Shown: piece by piece, positions 46,833 to 56,179 of the stretch
How positions within the stretch are numbered: position 1 is the stretch's first letter
How the letters are laid out: every line of letters starts with the position of its first letter
NCBI GenBank assembly: GCA_900546325.1
Contig: URCR01000010.1
Coordinates: forward strand, 1 to 64,000
DNA length: 64,000 nucleotides
Origin: an uncultured Lachnospiraceae bacterium
GTDB lineage: Bacteria; Bacillota; Clostridia; Lachnospirales; Lachnospiraceae
Direction: 5' to 3'
The notes under the pieces: generated by a model
The model's input: the letters and a program-made list of their open reading frames with translations, nothing else
Told to the model about the DNA's origin: nothing
The model's database searches: none
Program-made: the position numbers and the translations under genes

Positions 46833-48710
46833 TTAATTCATATCACTCAAATTCCACGGATTACCATTTTCCATTGTAACTTCTCCGGTTTCCAAATTGA
46901 CAGATGCTACCCCTGCCAGAGCATTTGCCTGCACACTGCCTCCTCTGCTGATAATTTCTTTTGCTTTTTCTTCTGAAATACAATAACGAAGAGAAAAGTC
47001 ATATCCTTGTTCCGTCTCGATCATTTCGTGCTGATAAATCGTATAATATCCCCCATCTCCCTCTGGCAAAAGTGATGTATAGTGTTCTGCGACCATCTCT
47101 GCAATCGCATCTTTCGACAGATCAAAAAGGTTATTTTCCGTTTCTTCCGGTAGATCTATATCCTCTTCCGATCCTTGTGACATTCCCAGATCTTCTAACT
47201 CATCCTCTTCCCCCTGCATCCCCTGACTCTTCGCAGAATCAGGTATAAATACTTTCCGGTACTGCTCATGCGCTTCCACTGAGTCATACTGCGTTTCTCT
47301 CTGGAGTTCCGCACTGATCTGATGTCCCGTATTCTCATTTTTTATTAATACAGAAACGGTATCCCCTTCCTGGGCAATCGACAGCACATGTATCGGATCT
47401 TCTGTAACTTCTTTATATACACCTGATTCTTTATCATATTTACATGTAAAAGCCTCGATTTCCATGTAAGAATCATCTGTCATCTCACTACACTTTATCT
47501 CCAGCATCTTATTATTTTCTTCTGTATATACATTCAGATACATATGAACATTATCTGTAATTGCTATATAGTTACCATCCTGAAGCTGTTCTTCTTTCTC
47601 TTTGTGCTCAGCCTTTTGTTCTATTGCCTGCTTATAATTTTCTTCTACTGCACAAAGCTGGTATTCTAATTCTTGTTCTGTTCTGTTAATGGTATAGTTG
47701 CCATACCATTTTGCCTCTCCATAGCCTTGTAGTAAATACTGTTCCACATTTGAAACATTATATTGTGCAGAATACTCCTCCCAGTCTTGATCTGTTGCTT
47801 CTTTTCCATTAATTTTTCTCGACAGTGTTCCTATATTTACCTCTACTGTTTTTTGCTCTTCAAATTTTTCTCCGGTATATCCATAATAAACTGTAATAGA
47901 ATTAGTTGTATTTTCTCCGGTTACAAGCTGGCTTGTTCCATCCTCCAGATAGGCAATTTTAACGGCGCGTCCATCTCCATTAAATTGAAAAGGTTCTCCC
48001 TCGTATACTTTTTTCATCTGACCTTTTTCCCATCCCCATACTTCTACTTTATACTCTGCAACTTTTTCATAATCTTCTGATTTTGTATCTGTATATGCCA
48101 GAATCAATTCATCCACGCCATCTTGATTAAAATCTATATTTTTCAGAAAGCTCAACCCATAAGTCTGAAGTCTTTGCATCTCCACACGAAAACCATCTTG
48201 TGGTATTTTTTCTGTCAAATCTGTTATAAACTTTAAGTAAGTCTCCAGCCTTTCTTTTACTTTACCCCAATACCTGATCTCATCAAATGTTTCTGTATCT
48301 GAAATGATTTTCTCTGCCTCTGCAATTACTGATTCTATCTCATCTTCCTGCCCCTGATAATAATATGCCTGAATCATTCCCTGATACGCAGACTTTCTTT
48401 TTGGATCAATTTCTAAAATTTTACGATAACTATCTGCTGCCTTCTGATATTCCATCTTTTTTAAATATCTGTCTGCAGAAGCCACTAAATCCTTAAAATC
48501 TTTTTCTTTCTTTTTTTGAAGCAGTATACTTCCGGCGATTCCGATCATCAAAATCGCTATAATAGATAGCGCAACTACTACCCACCTGCTTTTTCCCGGC
48601 TTCTTTCGCTTCTGAATTTTGAACTCTTCTTTTTTCTCAAGTAGTGCCCCGCATCCACCACAGAAACCCGCCTCTTCCTGATTCTCTCTGCCACATTTTT
48701 CACACTTCAT
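46833..48710 (-). CDS. Zinc-ribbon membrane protein with TPR-like repeat region
   Basis: 625 residues, unknown function. A zinc ribbon at the N-terminus (CEKCGRENQ..CGGCG, residues 3-21), one membrane helix (about 43-65), a TPR-like stretch at about 75-150 (YQKAADSYRKILEIDPKRKSAY in part), then an FG-GAP/VCBS-like segment near 195-215 (NIDFNQDGVDELILAYTD). The ribbon should be cytoplasmic and the rest outside. It is the last gene of the minus-strand locus. GGGAG precedes the ATG. Confidence 0.75.
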   Translation of the reverse strand: MKCEKCGRENQEEAGFCGGCGALLEKKEEFKIQKRKKPGKSRWVVVALSIIAILMIGIAGSILLQKKKEKDFKDLVASADRYLKKMEYQKAADSYRKILEIDPKRKSAYQGMIQAYYYQGQEDEIESVIAEAEKIISDTETFDEIRYWGKVKERLETYLKFITDLTEKIPQDGFRVEMQRLQTYGLSFLKNIDFNQDGVDELILAYTDTKSEDYEKVAEYKVEVWGWEKGQMKKVYEGEPFQFNGDGRAVKIAYLEDGTSQLVTGENTTNSITVYYGYTGEKFEEQKTVEVNIGTLSRKINGKEATDQDWEEYSAQYNVSNVEQYLLQGYGEAKWYGNYTINRTEQELEYQLCAVEENYKQAIEQKAEHKEKEEQLQDGNYIAITDNVHMYLNVYTEENNKMLEIKCSEMTDDSYMEIEAFTCKYDKESGVYKEVTEDPIHVLSIAQEGDTVSVLIKNENTGHQISAELQRETQYDSVEAHEQYRKVFIPDSAKSQGMQGEEDELEDLGMSQGSEEDIDLPEETENNLFDLSKDAIAEMVAEHYTSLLPEGDGGYYTIYQHEMIETEQGYDFSLRYCISEEKAKEIISRGGSVQANALAGVASVNLETGEVTMENGNPWNLSDMN

Positions 48711-48775
48711 ACACGTTTTCTCCCACTAATTATTTCACACACAAAATTCTTTTTTATTTTTGCCCGTCAGGTTTT

Positions 48776-50125
48776 CTACTCAATCCTTACAAACGCGTCC
48801 GCCCATACAATTTCTTCCGGCAGATTTAATACTTCAAATCCTGACTCATTGATATAACTGCAAGTATATCTGGTGTTATCCTCACTGCTGTCTTCTCTCT
48901 CGATTCCTACGGCAGCCCAGCCATTTTCTCCAAAAATTGAGCCATAATCATAACTTTCCTCATCTACAAACGGTAAAACCGTTCCATTCTTGTCTATGTA
49001 AATAACACCGTACTTCTTTCTTGCGTATTCATATCCGTAAAACCTGAGATATTTAGATTCTTTTGACCATTTTGGCACTAGCAGTGACCAGTCATACTCC
49101 ATCGGAATAACCTCTTCTCCCGAATCATCGATTGCTCCAAAAACATATTCTGATCCTTCATCTTCTTCCACTTCTTTCCCGACCGGAATCACTCCATCAT
49201 CATTGAATTCCTCATACACATAATCATATTCAAATGGAATCACTTCCTCATTCCTCCAGTTGATGAATCCCCATTTATAGAGAATTTCTCCATCCTCTCC
49301 TTCTCCCGCTTCTTTTGCAACTCCTGCCAGTCCATTCTCAGAAAACATAGTTACATCATCATATTCAAATGGGATCACTTCTTCTCCTTTTTCGTTGATA
49401 AATCCCCATCGCATCCCATCTTCTCCTGAAATTGCTGCTGCCGCCAATCCACTTTCCGAAAATTCCCCAACTGATTCATATTCACATGGAATTACTTCCT
49501 CTCCCTCTTCATTAATGAATCCCCAATTCCATCCATTTTCTTTTTCCTGCACTGCCGCCAGGTTCTTTTTGCCAAACGGAGAAGCTCTATAATATTCTTT
49601 TTCAATTACCTTTTTCCCATTTTCATTAATAAATTTACTTTTGTCGTTTTCAATTACTGTAATAATGCCATTTTCTCCAACTCTCATATAAGAATATTTA
49701 CATTCCAGTATTTCTCTTCCCGTTTTATCCACAATTCCATATTTATACTCGTCATCCTCTTCTTCCACTCTGACGATAATTTTATCATTTTCAATAGAAA
49801 TTTTATTATAGTCACACGGAACAACATACTCTCCTTTTGCATTGATCACCCCATACTTGCCTTCTTCATTTTCTACTACCGCAAGATAATTTTTTGCTTC
49901 TTGTTCTTTCTGATAAAAATGTACAATAACTACACTCATCAGCAGAAAGAGGCTGAGCGCTATGACAAATGTCTGCTTTTTCCAGTTCTTTTTCTTATCT
50001 TGTTTTTGCTCTTGTATCCGTATGTCATTTCCACAATGGGGACAGAATTTCTCTGTCCCCATCAGTTCTGTCCCACAATTTGTACAATGCTTCTTTTCAT
50101 TCTTTTTCAATCTTTTCACCTTCAT
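48776..50125 (-). CDS. Zinc-ribbon membrane protein with WG repeats
   Basis: 449 residues, unknown function. An N-terminal zinc ribbon (CTNCGTELMGTEKFCPHCG, residues 14-32), a membrane helix (about 50-71), then five or more WG-type beta repeats of about 45 residues, each with YGVIN/WGFIN..GEEVIP.(E/C)YD. WG repeats are thought to mediate binding to proteins or other ligands. It follows the 218-residue zinc-ribbon gene by 17 bases. Confidence 0.83.
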   Translation of the reverse strand: MKVKRLKKNEKKHCTNCGTELMGTEKFCPHCGNDIRIQEQKQDKKKNWKKQTFVIALSLFLLMSVVIVHFYQKEQEAKNYLAVVENEEGKYGVINAKGEYVVPCDYNKISIENDKIIVRVEEEDDEYKYGIVDKTGREILECKYSYMRVGENGIITVIENDKSKFINENGKKVIEKEYYRASPFGKKNLAAVQEKENGWNWGFINEEGEEVIPCEYESVGEFSESGLAAAAISGEDGMRWGFINEKGEEVIPFEYDDVTMFSENGLAGVAKEAGEGEDGEILYKWGFINWRNEEVIPFEYDYVYEEFNDDGVIPVGKEVEEDEGSEYVFGAIDDSGEEVIPMEYDWSLLVPKWSKESKYLRFYGYEYARKKYGVIYIDKNGTVLPFVDEESYDYGSIFGENGWAAVGIEREDSSEDNTRYTCSYINESGFEVLNLPEEIVWADAFVRIE

Positions 50126-50142
50126 TTATCGTCTGTCTTCTC

Positions 50143-50799
50143 TTATAACTTCATACCACACGCTGTACAGAAACGCTGTGTCTTTTGAACCTCAGCCCCA
50201 CAATTTGTACAGAATTCTTTTTCTTCCGGCGCTGCTGTTTCTTTTGTCATCTGCAACGATACTGTGTCCGTTTCTACCTTCTTCCCGCAATTTGTACAAA
50301 AGAACTGCCCCTCTGACAGATTTGCACCGCACTGCGTACACTTTTGCCCGACATATGCTCCCCCTGCATCTGCCGCACCGATTATCTGAAATGGAATAGC
50401 TGGTGCCCCCTGCCCCAGCATATTGAACGGATTCTGTACTTCGATCCTGCTTTCGCAGATATTGCAGAATGTTGATTTTGCCGGAACTCCCGCATTACAG
50501 TTTGGACAATAAATTGTCCCTTTTATCTTCTTGATCTGATCCTTTTTCTCCATAATCTGCTGTTCTAATTCTGCAATCCTTCTGATTACCTGATCTGCTT
50601 CTTTCCCGACACTTCCGCCATATTGCTTATGAACACTGTAATAGATAGCGCCAAGTGCAGAAAAAGCATCCTTCTTCTGTACTTCCAGTGACTTGATCGC
50701 AGAAGACAACTTCGCAGAATCTGTCACATCCTTTGTTTTCTGAATCGCCCCCTGACCTAATGTGGTAAGTTTTTTATCAAAGTCATCTAAAAAAGCCAT
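50143..50799 (-). CDS. Cytoplasmic multi-zinc-ribbon protein with coiled coil
   Basis: 218 residues without signal or membrane helix. The N-terminal half (about 10-95) is helical and coiled-coil-like; three CxxC-CxxC ribbons follow: CPNCNAGVPAKSTFCNICES (about 97-116), CTQCGANLSEGQFFCTNCG, and CTNCGAEVQKTQRFCTACG at the C-terminus. It may be a scaffold for the membrane-bound ribbon proteins encoded around it; that is inference. GGAGG precedes the ATG. Confidence 0.82.
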   Translation of the reverse strand: MAFLDDFDKKLTTLGQGAIQKTKDVTDSAKLSSAIKSLEVQKKDAFSALGAIYYSVHKQYGGSVGKEADQVIRRIAELEQQIMEKKDQIKKIKGTIYCPNCNAGVPAKSTFCNICESRIEVQNPFNMLGQGAPAIPFQIIGAADAGGAYVGQKCTQCGANLSEGQFFCTNCGKKVETDTVSLQMTKETAAPEEKEFCTNCGAEVQKTQRFCTACGMKL

Positions 50800-50855
50800 G
50801 TCTTGTATTCCTCCCTATTTTTTCTTCCATTTCGTATCAATGTATCTGATATTGA

Positions 50856-51776
50856 TTATTCGAACTCATAATATTCATAGATACTGAACTCTTCTAGTGG
50901 TTCTTTTCCCACAAAACTGTCCTCTGCCGTAATCTCTTTCATATCTTCTTCAGAATAGATACCGACGTATCCTGATTCCTCAAATGCTTTGGTCGCCACT
51001 AATGCACAATACACCGTCTCTTCCTCTCCTGCTATTTTGATGGGTATTTCAATCATTTCGTTATAAAGATCTCTCTCCATTTCATTGGTCGGCAAGGCGT
51101 ACATCTCTGTATCTGAAAGCATTGTAAATTCCTTTTCCTCTAGATAATTTTTTAACCCTAATATAACATTGGTATGATTCAGATACTTTTGTTTCTGCAG
51201 GGTTACCTCCTGAAGAATATTTTCACTCTCTTTTTTCAGTGACAATACAAGATCCGTTCCATCCTGCTCCAGAAAGATCTCATAGGCATCGTCTTCTGTG
51301 CTGGTAATCTGACAGAATTCATCCTCTTTCCACTCAAAATATACTTCTCCTGAGCCATCTTGCTGGTGATAATCTACCGTTGCACACATCACTCCCTGAT
51401 AGTCCTTGATCAGGGAAACACTGACATTTTCCTTTGGATCCTCCTTGGAATAATACCCTTCTTCTAATTCATCGACTGCAATCTGCTTTTTTTCCTGCTC
51501 TTCATAGAATTCCTCAGCTTCTTCGTACTCTTTTCCATCCAGATATTCCTGCCCAGTTTGTATGTTGTTCTGGATTTCTTTCTCTTTTTTTAAATATTGC
51601 AAGGCAACATACCCGGCAACCACTACCAGAATGATTACTGCAAATAATACCAGCAGAACACCCTTCTTTCGCTTTTTCTTCCCAGCAGTTCCGTTACTCT
51701 GTTTCAGCGACGCTCCACATGACTTACAGAATTTTGCCTGTCCCTCATTCTCTGTTCCGCATTTTTTACAATACAT
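50856..51776 (-). CDS. Zinc-ribbon single-pass membrane protein
   Basis: 306 residues, unknown function. A zinc ribbon at residues 3-21 (CKKCGTENEGQAKFCKSCG), a basic patch, a membrane helix (about 38-59), a short coiled coil and an extracytoplasmic domain rich in acidic residues. Architecture matches that of the 625- and 449-residue neighbours (ribbon-helix-outer domain), but the outer domains differ. AAAGAGG precedes the ATG. Confidence 0.78.
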   Translation of the reverse strand: MYCKKCGTENEGQAKFCKSCGASLKQSNGTAGKKKRKKGVLLVLFAVIILVVVAGYVALQYLKKEKEIQNNIQTGQEYLDGKEYEEAEEFYEEQEKKQIAVDELEEGYYSKEDPKENVSVSLIKDYQGVMCATVDYHQQDGSGEVYFEWKEDEFCQITSTEDDAYEIFLEQDGTDLVLSLKKESENILQEVTLQKQKYLNHTNVILGLKNYLEEKEFTMLSDTEMYALPTNEMERDLYNEMIEIPIKIAGEEETVYCALVATKAFEESGYVGIYSEEDMKEITAEDSFVGKEPLEEFSIYEYYEFE

Positions 51777-51824
51777 CCTCTGCCTCTTTCTGTAATCTAT
51801 TTCTAATCTTCTGCTGTTTCAAAA

Positions 51825-52109
51825 TTATGATTTTAATCTGTACCCACAGTTTCCGCAAAATACTGCCTCTTCCTCCACCGGCATACCGCACCCTGCACAG
51901 ACTGGACATGCAGGTTTTGGCTGATATTGCTTTCTGATTCTTGTAATTTTATCAAAAATCGGAAGAAGCTCCGGAAGCGGATCTTCAAATTTCCCTTCAT
52001 AATAAGTCTTTCCAAGCTGCAAATATAACTGTTCCAGTTCTGACATTTCTGCTCCCTGCCCTCCTGCTCTCTCATCATTTACTAATACTGTCTTATCGTT
52101 TGCATCCAT
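51825..52109 (-). CDS. Small zinc-ribbon protein
   Basis: 94 residues, soluble. A helical N-terminus with LEQLYLQLGKTYYEGKFEDP, then a C-terminal ribbon CPVCAGCGMPVEEEAVFCGNCG (in part). Unknown function; fits between the FHA genes and the membrane ribbon genes of this locus. Confidence 0.75.
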   Translation of the reverse strand: MDANDKTVLVNDERAGGQGAEMSELEQLYLQLGKTYYEGKFEDPLPELLPIFDKITRIRKQYQPKPACPVCAGCGMPVEEEAVFCGNCGYRLKS

Positions 52110-52207
52110 TTTTCTTTCCTCACTCTCTGAAATCTGGCTTTTTCTATACGGATACGATTTCTCATGCTTGCTGTAACCGTATAATCCCTTTTCTCATTCT
52201 TTCGTCT

Positions 52208-53101
52208 CTATGCCAGTTTGAACATGCATTGTTCTTCTTTGATATAAATTCTGGTTCCTCTCGGAAGATAATACCGTCTGTCCTTGCCAAGTGGCTGTCC
52301 GCTCTCCAAAAATACACTTACACGAGCAAACACCTCAACACAGTATTCCTGATATTGCGGAATAAAATAAACTCCCACCAGACTTTCCTGACTCTTATAA
52401 AGCTCTGTCGTAACCTGTCCTTCCTTCCACTGAAAAAATAGTTCCTGACGTTCCTGAAGCGGATATGCCATATTTTGAAACATCCCGGATTCTCCTGCCA
52501 CGGCGCCATAAAATTTCAAATCGGCAAATGCCTGCTGACTTCTTGTCACCGGAGCAGCTTCTACCCTCTGTGGCTCTCTCTGCTGCGGCATTTCATTTGA
52601 AAAGAGCGGCTCCCTTGCGTACTCCCTTGCTTTCGCTTCCGCTTCTGCCTTTTCAGAATTTAACGCATAAAGCGCAAGACCGATCACTGCAATATGAATC
52701 AGAAGCCATAGCATAACTGTCGATGAACTGAACTTTACATAATCACCGATATCTATAAAAGGAATGTCAATCCCCAGTTCATTTACTTTCCCTTTAAATA
52801 TCAGACAGATTCCAAATACAAGCACATTATCTATAACACTGCTCCCAATCGCTGCAGTATGTGCCTCTCTTCCATTCGACATTGCTGTAAATACTGCCCC
52901 AAGGCAGATTATCAGAATGATCGTCATAATTCCCAAGCCATACATACCCATCGCATCACTGGCTTGTTCCGCCTCAAATGTAAGCTTTAAAATATCCAAA
53001 GTTGAAATTTCAATGATCTGCAAATCAATTAACGGCATAAAGATCAATGCCAGTGTTCCTATCAGAAACAGTGCTTCTATATTCTTTAAATTCTCCTTCA
53101 T
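52208..53101 (-). CDS. Four-helix membrane protein with FHA-like C-terminal domain
   Basis: 297 residues, unknown function. Hydrophobic helices at about 10-28, 55-76, 86-103 and 128-148, a charged Arg/Glu/Pro linker, then a beta-rich domain (about 205-297) resembling an FHA domain: FQNMAYPLQERQELFF, then CVEVFARVSVFLESGQPLG and YYLPRGTRIYI. The Arg, Ser and Asn of the phospho-threonine pocket are not seen, so it looks like a degenerate or non-binding FHA. It follows the FHA protein gene in the same direction. Confidence 0.68.
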   Translation of the reverse strand: MKENLKNIEALFLIGTLALIFMPLIDLQIIEISTLDILKLTFEAEQASDAMGMYGLGIMTIILIICLGAVFTAMSNGREAHTAAIGSSVIDNVLVFGICLIFKGKVNELGIDIPFIDIGDYVKFSSSTVMLWLLIHIAVIGLALYALNSEKAEAEAKAREYAREPLFSNEMPQQREPQRVEAAPVTRSQQAFADLKFYGAVAGESGMFQNMAYPLQERQELFFQWKEGQVTTELYKSQESLVGVYFIPQYQEYCVEVFARVSVFLESGQPLGKDRRYYLPRGTRIYIKEEQCMFKLA

Positions 53102-53124
53102 TCCTTTTCCTCCATCTTCTGCAC

Positions 53125-53610
53125 TTATCCTCTTCTTACCATAAAGACAAATTCCTCATCACTGGACAAACAAAATGTCATTCCATCCAAAAGCGGAATC
53201 TTCTCTGTAATCTTTCTTCCATTCAGATAGCTGTGATTTGCTGATTGCAGATCTTCTATCCAGTACCCATCTCTTCTGCGGGTGATCCTGACATGTTTCC
53301 GGCTGATCGTCGGATTGTCTTTGATCATATAATCTGACTCTTCTGATTTTCCAATTACAAAATCCGGCTTGAAAATCTCGATTACTTCACCGTTTTTCTT
53401 TCGTTTTAAAAAGGTGTGCGCCTCCCCCGTATTTTGCACTAAGACCGTTTCATCTTCCTCTGAAAATGAGCCTGCCGTCCATAGATCCGGCTGTGGTGCT
53501 ACCGGCGGGATATGTCTGCGGATTATCATATCTTCTGAAAATCCCTCGTTCTGAATCAGTGGAATATACACCTCATTTTTTCTTCTCCATCCACCTAAAT
53601 ATACCTTCAT
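53125..53610 (-). CDS. FHA domain protein
   Basis: 161 residues from ATG 53610; GGAG lies in front and the longer frame to 53700 overlaps the ABC gene. The C-terminal FHA domain (about 80-155) has FVIGKSEESDYMI, TISRKHVRI and SANHSYLNG, that is, the Ser-Arg-x-His and Asn residues of phospho-threonine binders, with Lys in place of the first Arg. Unknown partner. Two bases separate it from the ABC exporter gene, so a joint role is likely. Confidence 0.86.
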   Translation of the reverse strand: MKVYLGGWRRKNEVYIPLIQNEGFSEDMIIRRHIPPVAPQPDLWTAGSFSEEDETVLVQNTGEAHTFLKRKKNGEVIEIFKPDFVIGKSEESDYMIKDNPTISRKHVRITRRRDGYWIEDLQSANHSYLNGRKITEKIPLLDGMTFCLSSDEEFVFMVRRG

Positions 53611-53612
53611 TG

Positions 53613-55916
53613 TTATCTCCGATCCTTTGCTATATTTTTTAATAATAAAATACTGATTCCCATGAATAATACTGTCATCCCTGCAAGAATCACCCAGCAC
53701 TGCATGACATGCCCTTTTGTCGCCTGAAAGAATGCCTCTGCTTCATGCTCCAGCATCGGATAGTCTTTCTGCAGTTTCAGTTCCAGCTTGTTCAGATTTA
53801 CGATACTTCCAAGAGATTCCACCGACCATCTGCTGATGGTACAATAAGAGATCACTTCCCCGGCGCCTTTTAATGTAAAAAGGATTCCGGAAAAGAGCAG
53901 CTGAATGATCAGTACAAACGGCGCGATCGCCATCGCTTTGTCCCCGGTTCTGACCATCGAGGAAATGACAAATCCCATTGTGATTGCCGCAAGAACAGTC
54001 AGCCAGACGGTAAAAAATATTTCGATACTAAAATGCTCAAGGAAAAGTCCTCTTCTCGTCTTCCCGGTCAGTTTTAAAAAGACAAACGTCAGCAGACCTG
54101 CCTGCACCAGCCCGAGAATCGCCTGAAGTACAAATTTAGACAAGACATACCCCGGCAGCTTCAGATTTGCCATATATTCTCGTTTCAAAATCACACGTTC
54201 TTTACAGATTTCCTGGATTGAATTAAACAATCCGATCCAGATTCCCGAACAGCTCAGTGCAAACAACATCGACTTTGTACTCTCATAAATATCAAAAATC
54301 TGTTTATCGGCAACAATATACAGCAGCACCGCAATCAGCAGCGGCTGGAGAAGCAGTACAAATAACCGGTAAAAATCATTTTTCATCAGTTCTGCATATC
54401 GGCACAGAAGGATTTTAAACTGCCGGAACGAAGATACTTTCTTCGGTTTTGGCGCCTCTTTTTTTGCTGTATTTGAGCCGGTCTGAATCTTGCCAGCCGG
54501 ATTGCATTCAGCAAAACGACCTGCCCACTCTTCCGGATTTTCTGCAATCATATTGTAAATATTGACCAGATCATCGGTCCCGTAAAATCGCTTCGCCTCA
54601 TTGACATTTCCGCAGAAGCAAAGCCTTCCCCCCGGGCCCATAAAAATTACTTTGTCACACAGATGCAGATTCTGTGTGGTATGTGTGACCATGATGATCG
54701 TTTTATCCTGCTCCTTTGACAGCCTGCTTAACGTAAGCATCAAGTTCTTCTCTGTACCCGGATCCAGCCCCGAAGTCGGCTCATCTAAAAAGAACAATTT
54801 CGGATCTGCCAAAAGCTCTACTGCGATACTTGCCCGCTTCTTCTGCCCTCCCGACAGCTTTCGGATATAAGTCTCCTGATGCTCCTCTAGATCTACCATT
54901 TGAAGCACTTCATGGATTCTCTGATTGATTTCAGATGCGAGTGTATCTTTCGGCATTTTCAGCCTGGCAGTGTAGTACAGCATCCGTCTTAAGGTCAGAT
55001 TTTCATAAATAATATCCTGCTGCGGCACAAATCCAATCACATTTTTCAAACTCTGAAACTGTTCTTTCAGATCGATTCCGTTACAGAAAACCTTTCCTTC
55101 GAAGTCCGGCTCAAACCCGCTGATCGCATTCATCAGTGTTGTCTTCCCCGCACCTGAGCCTCCTATGATCGCCACAAACTCATTTCCCCGGATCTCACAA
55201 TTTACATCCTTCAAAATCTGCTTGCGCTTCTTTCCCCTGCCGACAAACTTATGAATACCACAGGCACGAAGGGAAATCCCCTGTACTTTTGACGTGTAGT
55301 AAATGCACTGATCGGAGAAGCAAAGCTGGTGATCCAAGATCTGGATTATGTCCTTATCCTTCAAAACAGCCTGTCCTCTTACAGTCTGTCCATTTACCAT
55401 AACTCCGTTCGCACTGTTATTGTCATACAGCACATATTTATCGTTTTCTTTCTGAAGCCGGCAATGTACTCTTGAGATTCCTGGATGCTTTAAGACAATT
55501 TCGTTCTCATCTGTCCGTCCGATATGAACAGTTTTCTCTCCCAGCACCTGATTTTTCCAGGTTTCATTCTCTTCGGCATTCCGGTATAACATTAAGACCA
55601 TTTTATCTGGATTTTTCAGGCTTCCAATCCGAAAAATAGCCTTATCATACACATCAACACAATCTTTCTGCTGATTCAGAAACCTTTTTTGCCCTGCTTC
55701 TTCTATGTAAGTCCCATTACTGCTTTTGCAGTCGGCATACACTGTTCGCTCTCCTTGAAAGAAAAACATCCCGTGCACTTTCGACATAATAGAATCTGAG
55801 ATTACAATATCACACAGTTCTTCTTTCCTTCCGATGACCAGTCTGTTTTTCCCATAATCATCCAGCCGGATTTCCTGCAGCCTGCTGGATGTATCGATGA
55901 TCGTCAGTGTCCTCAT
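53613..55916 (-). CDS. ABCG-type exporter with two N-terminal FHA domains
   Basis: 767 residues. FHA1 (about 25-90; IGRKEE, SKVHGMF, SSNGTYI) and FHA2 (about 125-205; IGRTDENEIV, SRVHCRL, NSANGVMVNG) hold the phospho-threonine binding residues. The nucleotide-binding domain (about 215-440) has GGSGAGKTT, signature LSGGQKKR, and LFFLDEPTSGLD; six membrane helices follow from about 505. The layout is that of mycobacterial Rv1747, an exporter regulated by Ser/Thr kinases. Substrate unknown. No kinase lies next to it. Confidence 0.93.
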   Translation of the reverse strand: MRTLTIIDTSSRLQEIRLDDYGKNRLVIGRKEELCDIVISDSIMSKVHGMFFFQGERTVYADCKSSNGTYIEEAGQKRFLNQQKDCVDVYDKAIFRIGSLKNPDKMVLMLYRNAEENETWKNQVLGEKTVHIGRTDENEIVLKHPGISRVHCRLQKENDKYVLYDNNSANGVMVNGQTVRGQAVLKDKDIIQILDHQLCFSDQCIYYTSKVQGISLRACGIHKFVGRGKKRKQILKDVNCEIRGNEFVAIIGGSGAGKTTLMNAISGFEPDFEGKVFCNGIDLKEQFQSLKNVIGFVPQQDIIYENLTLRRMLYYTARLKMPKDTLASEINQRIHEVLQMVDLEEHQETYIRKLSGGQKKRASIAVELLADPKLFFLDEPTSGLDPGTEKNLMLTLSRLSKEQDKTIIMVTHTTQNLHLCDKVIFMGPGGRLCFCGNVNEAKRFYGTDDLVNIYNMIAENPEEWAGRFAECNPAGKIQTGSNTAKKEAPKPKKVSSFRQFKILLCRYAELMKNDFYRLFVLLLQPLLIAVLLYIVADKQIFDIYESTKSMLFALSCSGIWIGLFNSIQEICKERVILKREYMANLKLPGYVLSKFVLQAILGLVQAGLLTFVFLKLTGKTRRGLFLEHFSIEIFFTVWLTVLAAITMGFVISSMVRTGDKAMAIAPFVLIIQLLFSGILFTLKGAGEVISYCTISRWSVESLGSIVNLNKLELKLQKDYPMLEHEAEAFFQATKGHVMQCWVILAGMTVLFMGISILLLKNIAKDRR

Positions 55917-56113
55917 GTTCTCTTTTTCCCTTTATCATTTAAACTATTTTCCATTTTTTCTACTTTATTTTACTGACTTCCTTATTCCCTTTCAATGTGT
56001 GGCTCGCAATGTGGACAGCCTTTTATTTCTTCTGCTTTTTTCAAAATGCTATCAGAAGATTAATTTTCAAAATATTTTTTATATGGAAGAGAATCGGAAA
56101 AAGTATTTTATTA

Positions 56114-56143
56114 TTGACTGACTCTTTTTGGGGTGGGTATAAT
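56114..56143 (+). promoter_or_regulatory. Promoter of the divergent HTH regulator gene
   Basis: TTGACT (56114-56119), 18-base spacer, TATAAT (56138-56143), 37 bases before the start codon. It faces away from the FHA/zinc-ribbon genes. Confidence 0.7.
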
Positions 56144-56179
56144 GATATGGCAATTTTACACTTAAGGAGGAATTACTCT

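Noticed and set aside
55997..56179. N-terminal extension of the HTH regulator
   Set aside because: The extra 61 codons cover the promoter and encode an unlikely Phe/Ile/Trp-rich stretch; AAGGAGG before 56180 decides the start.
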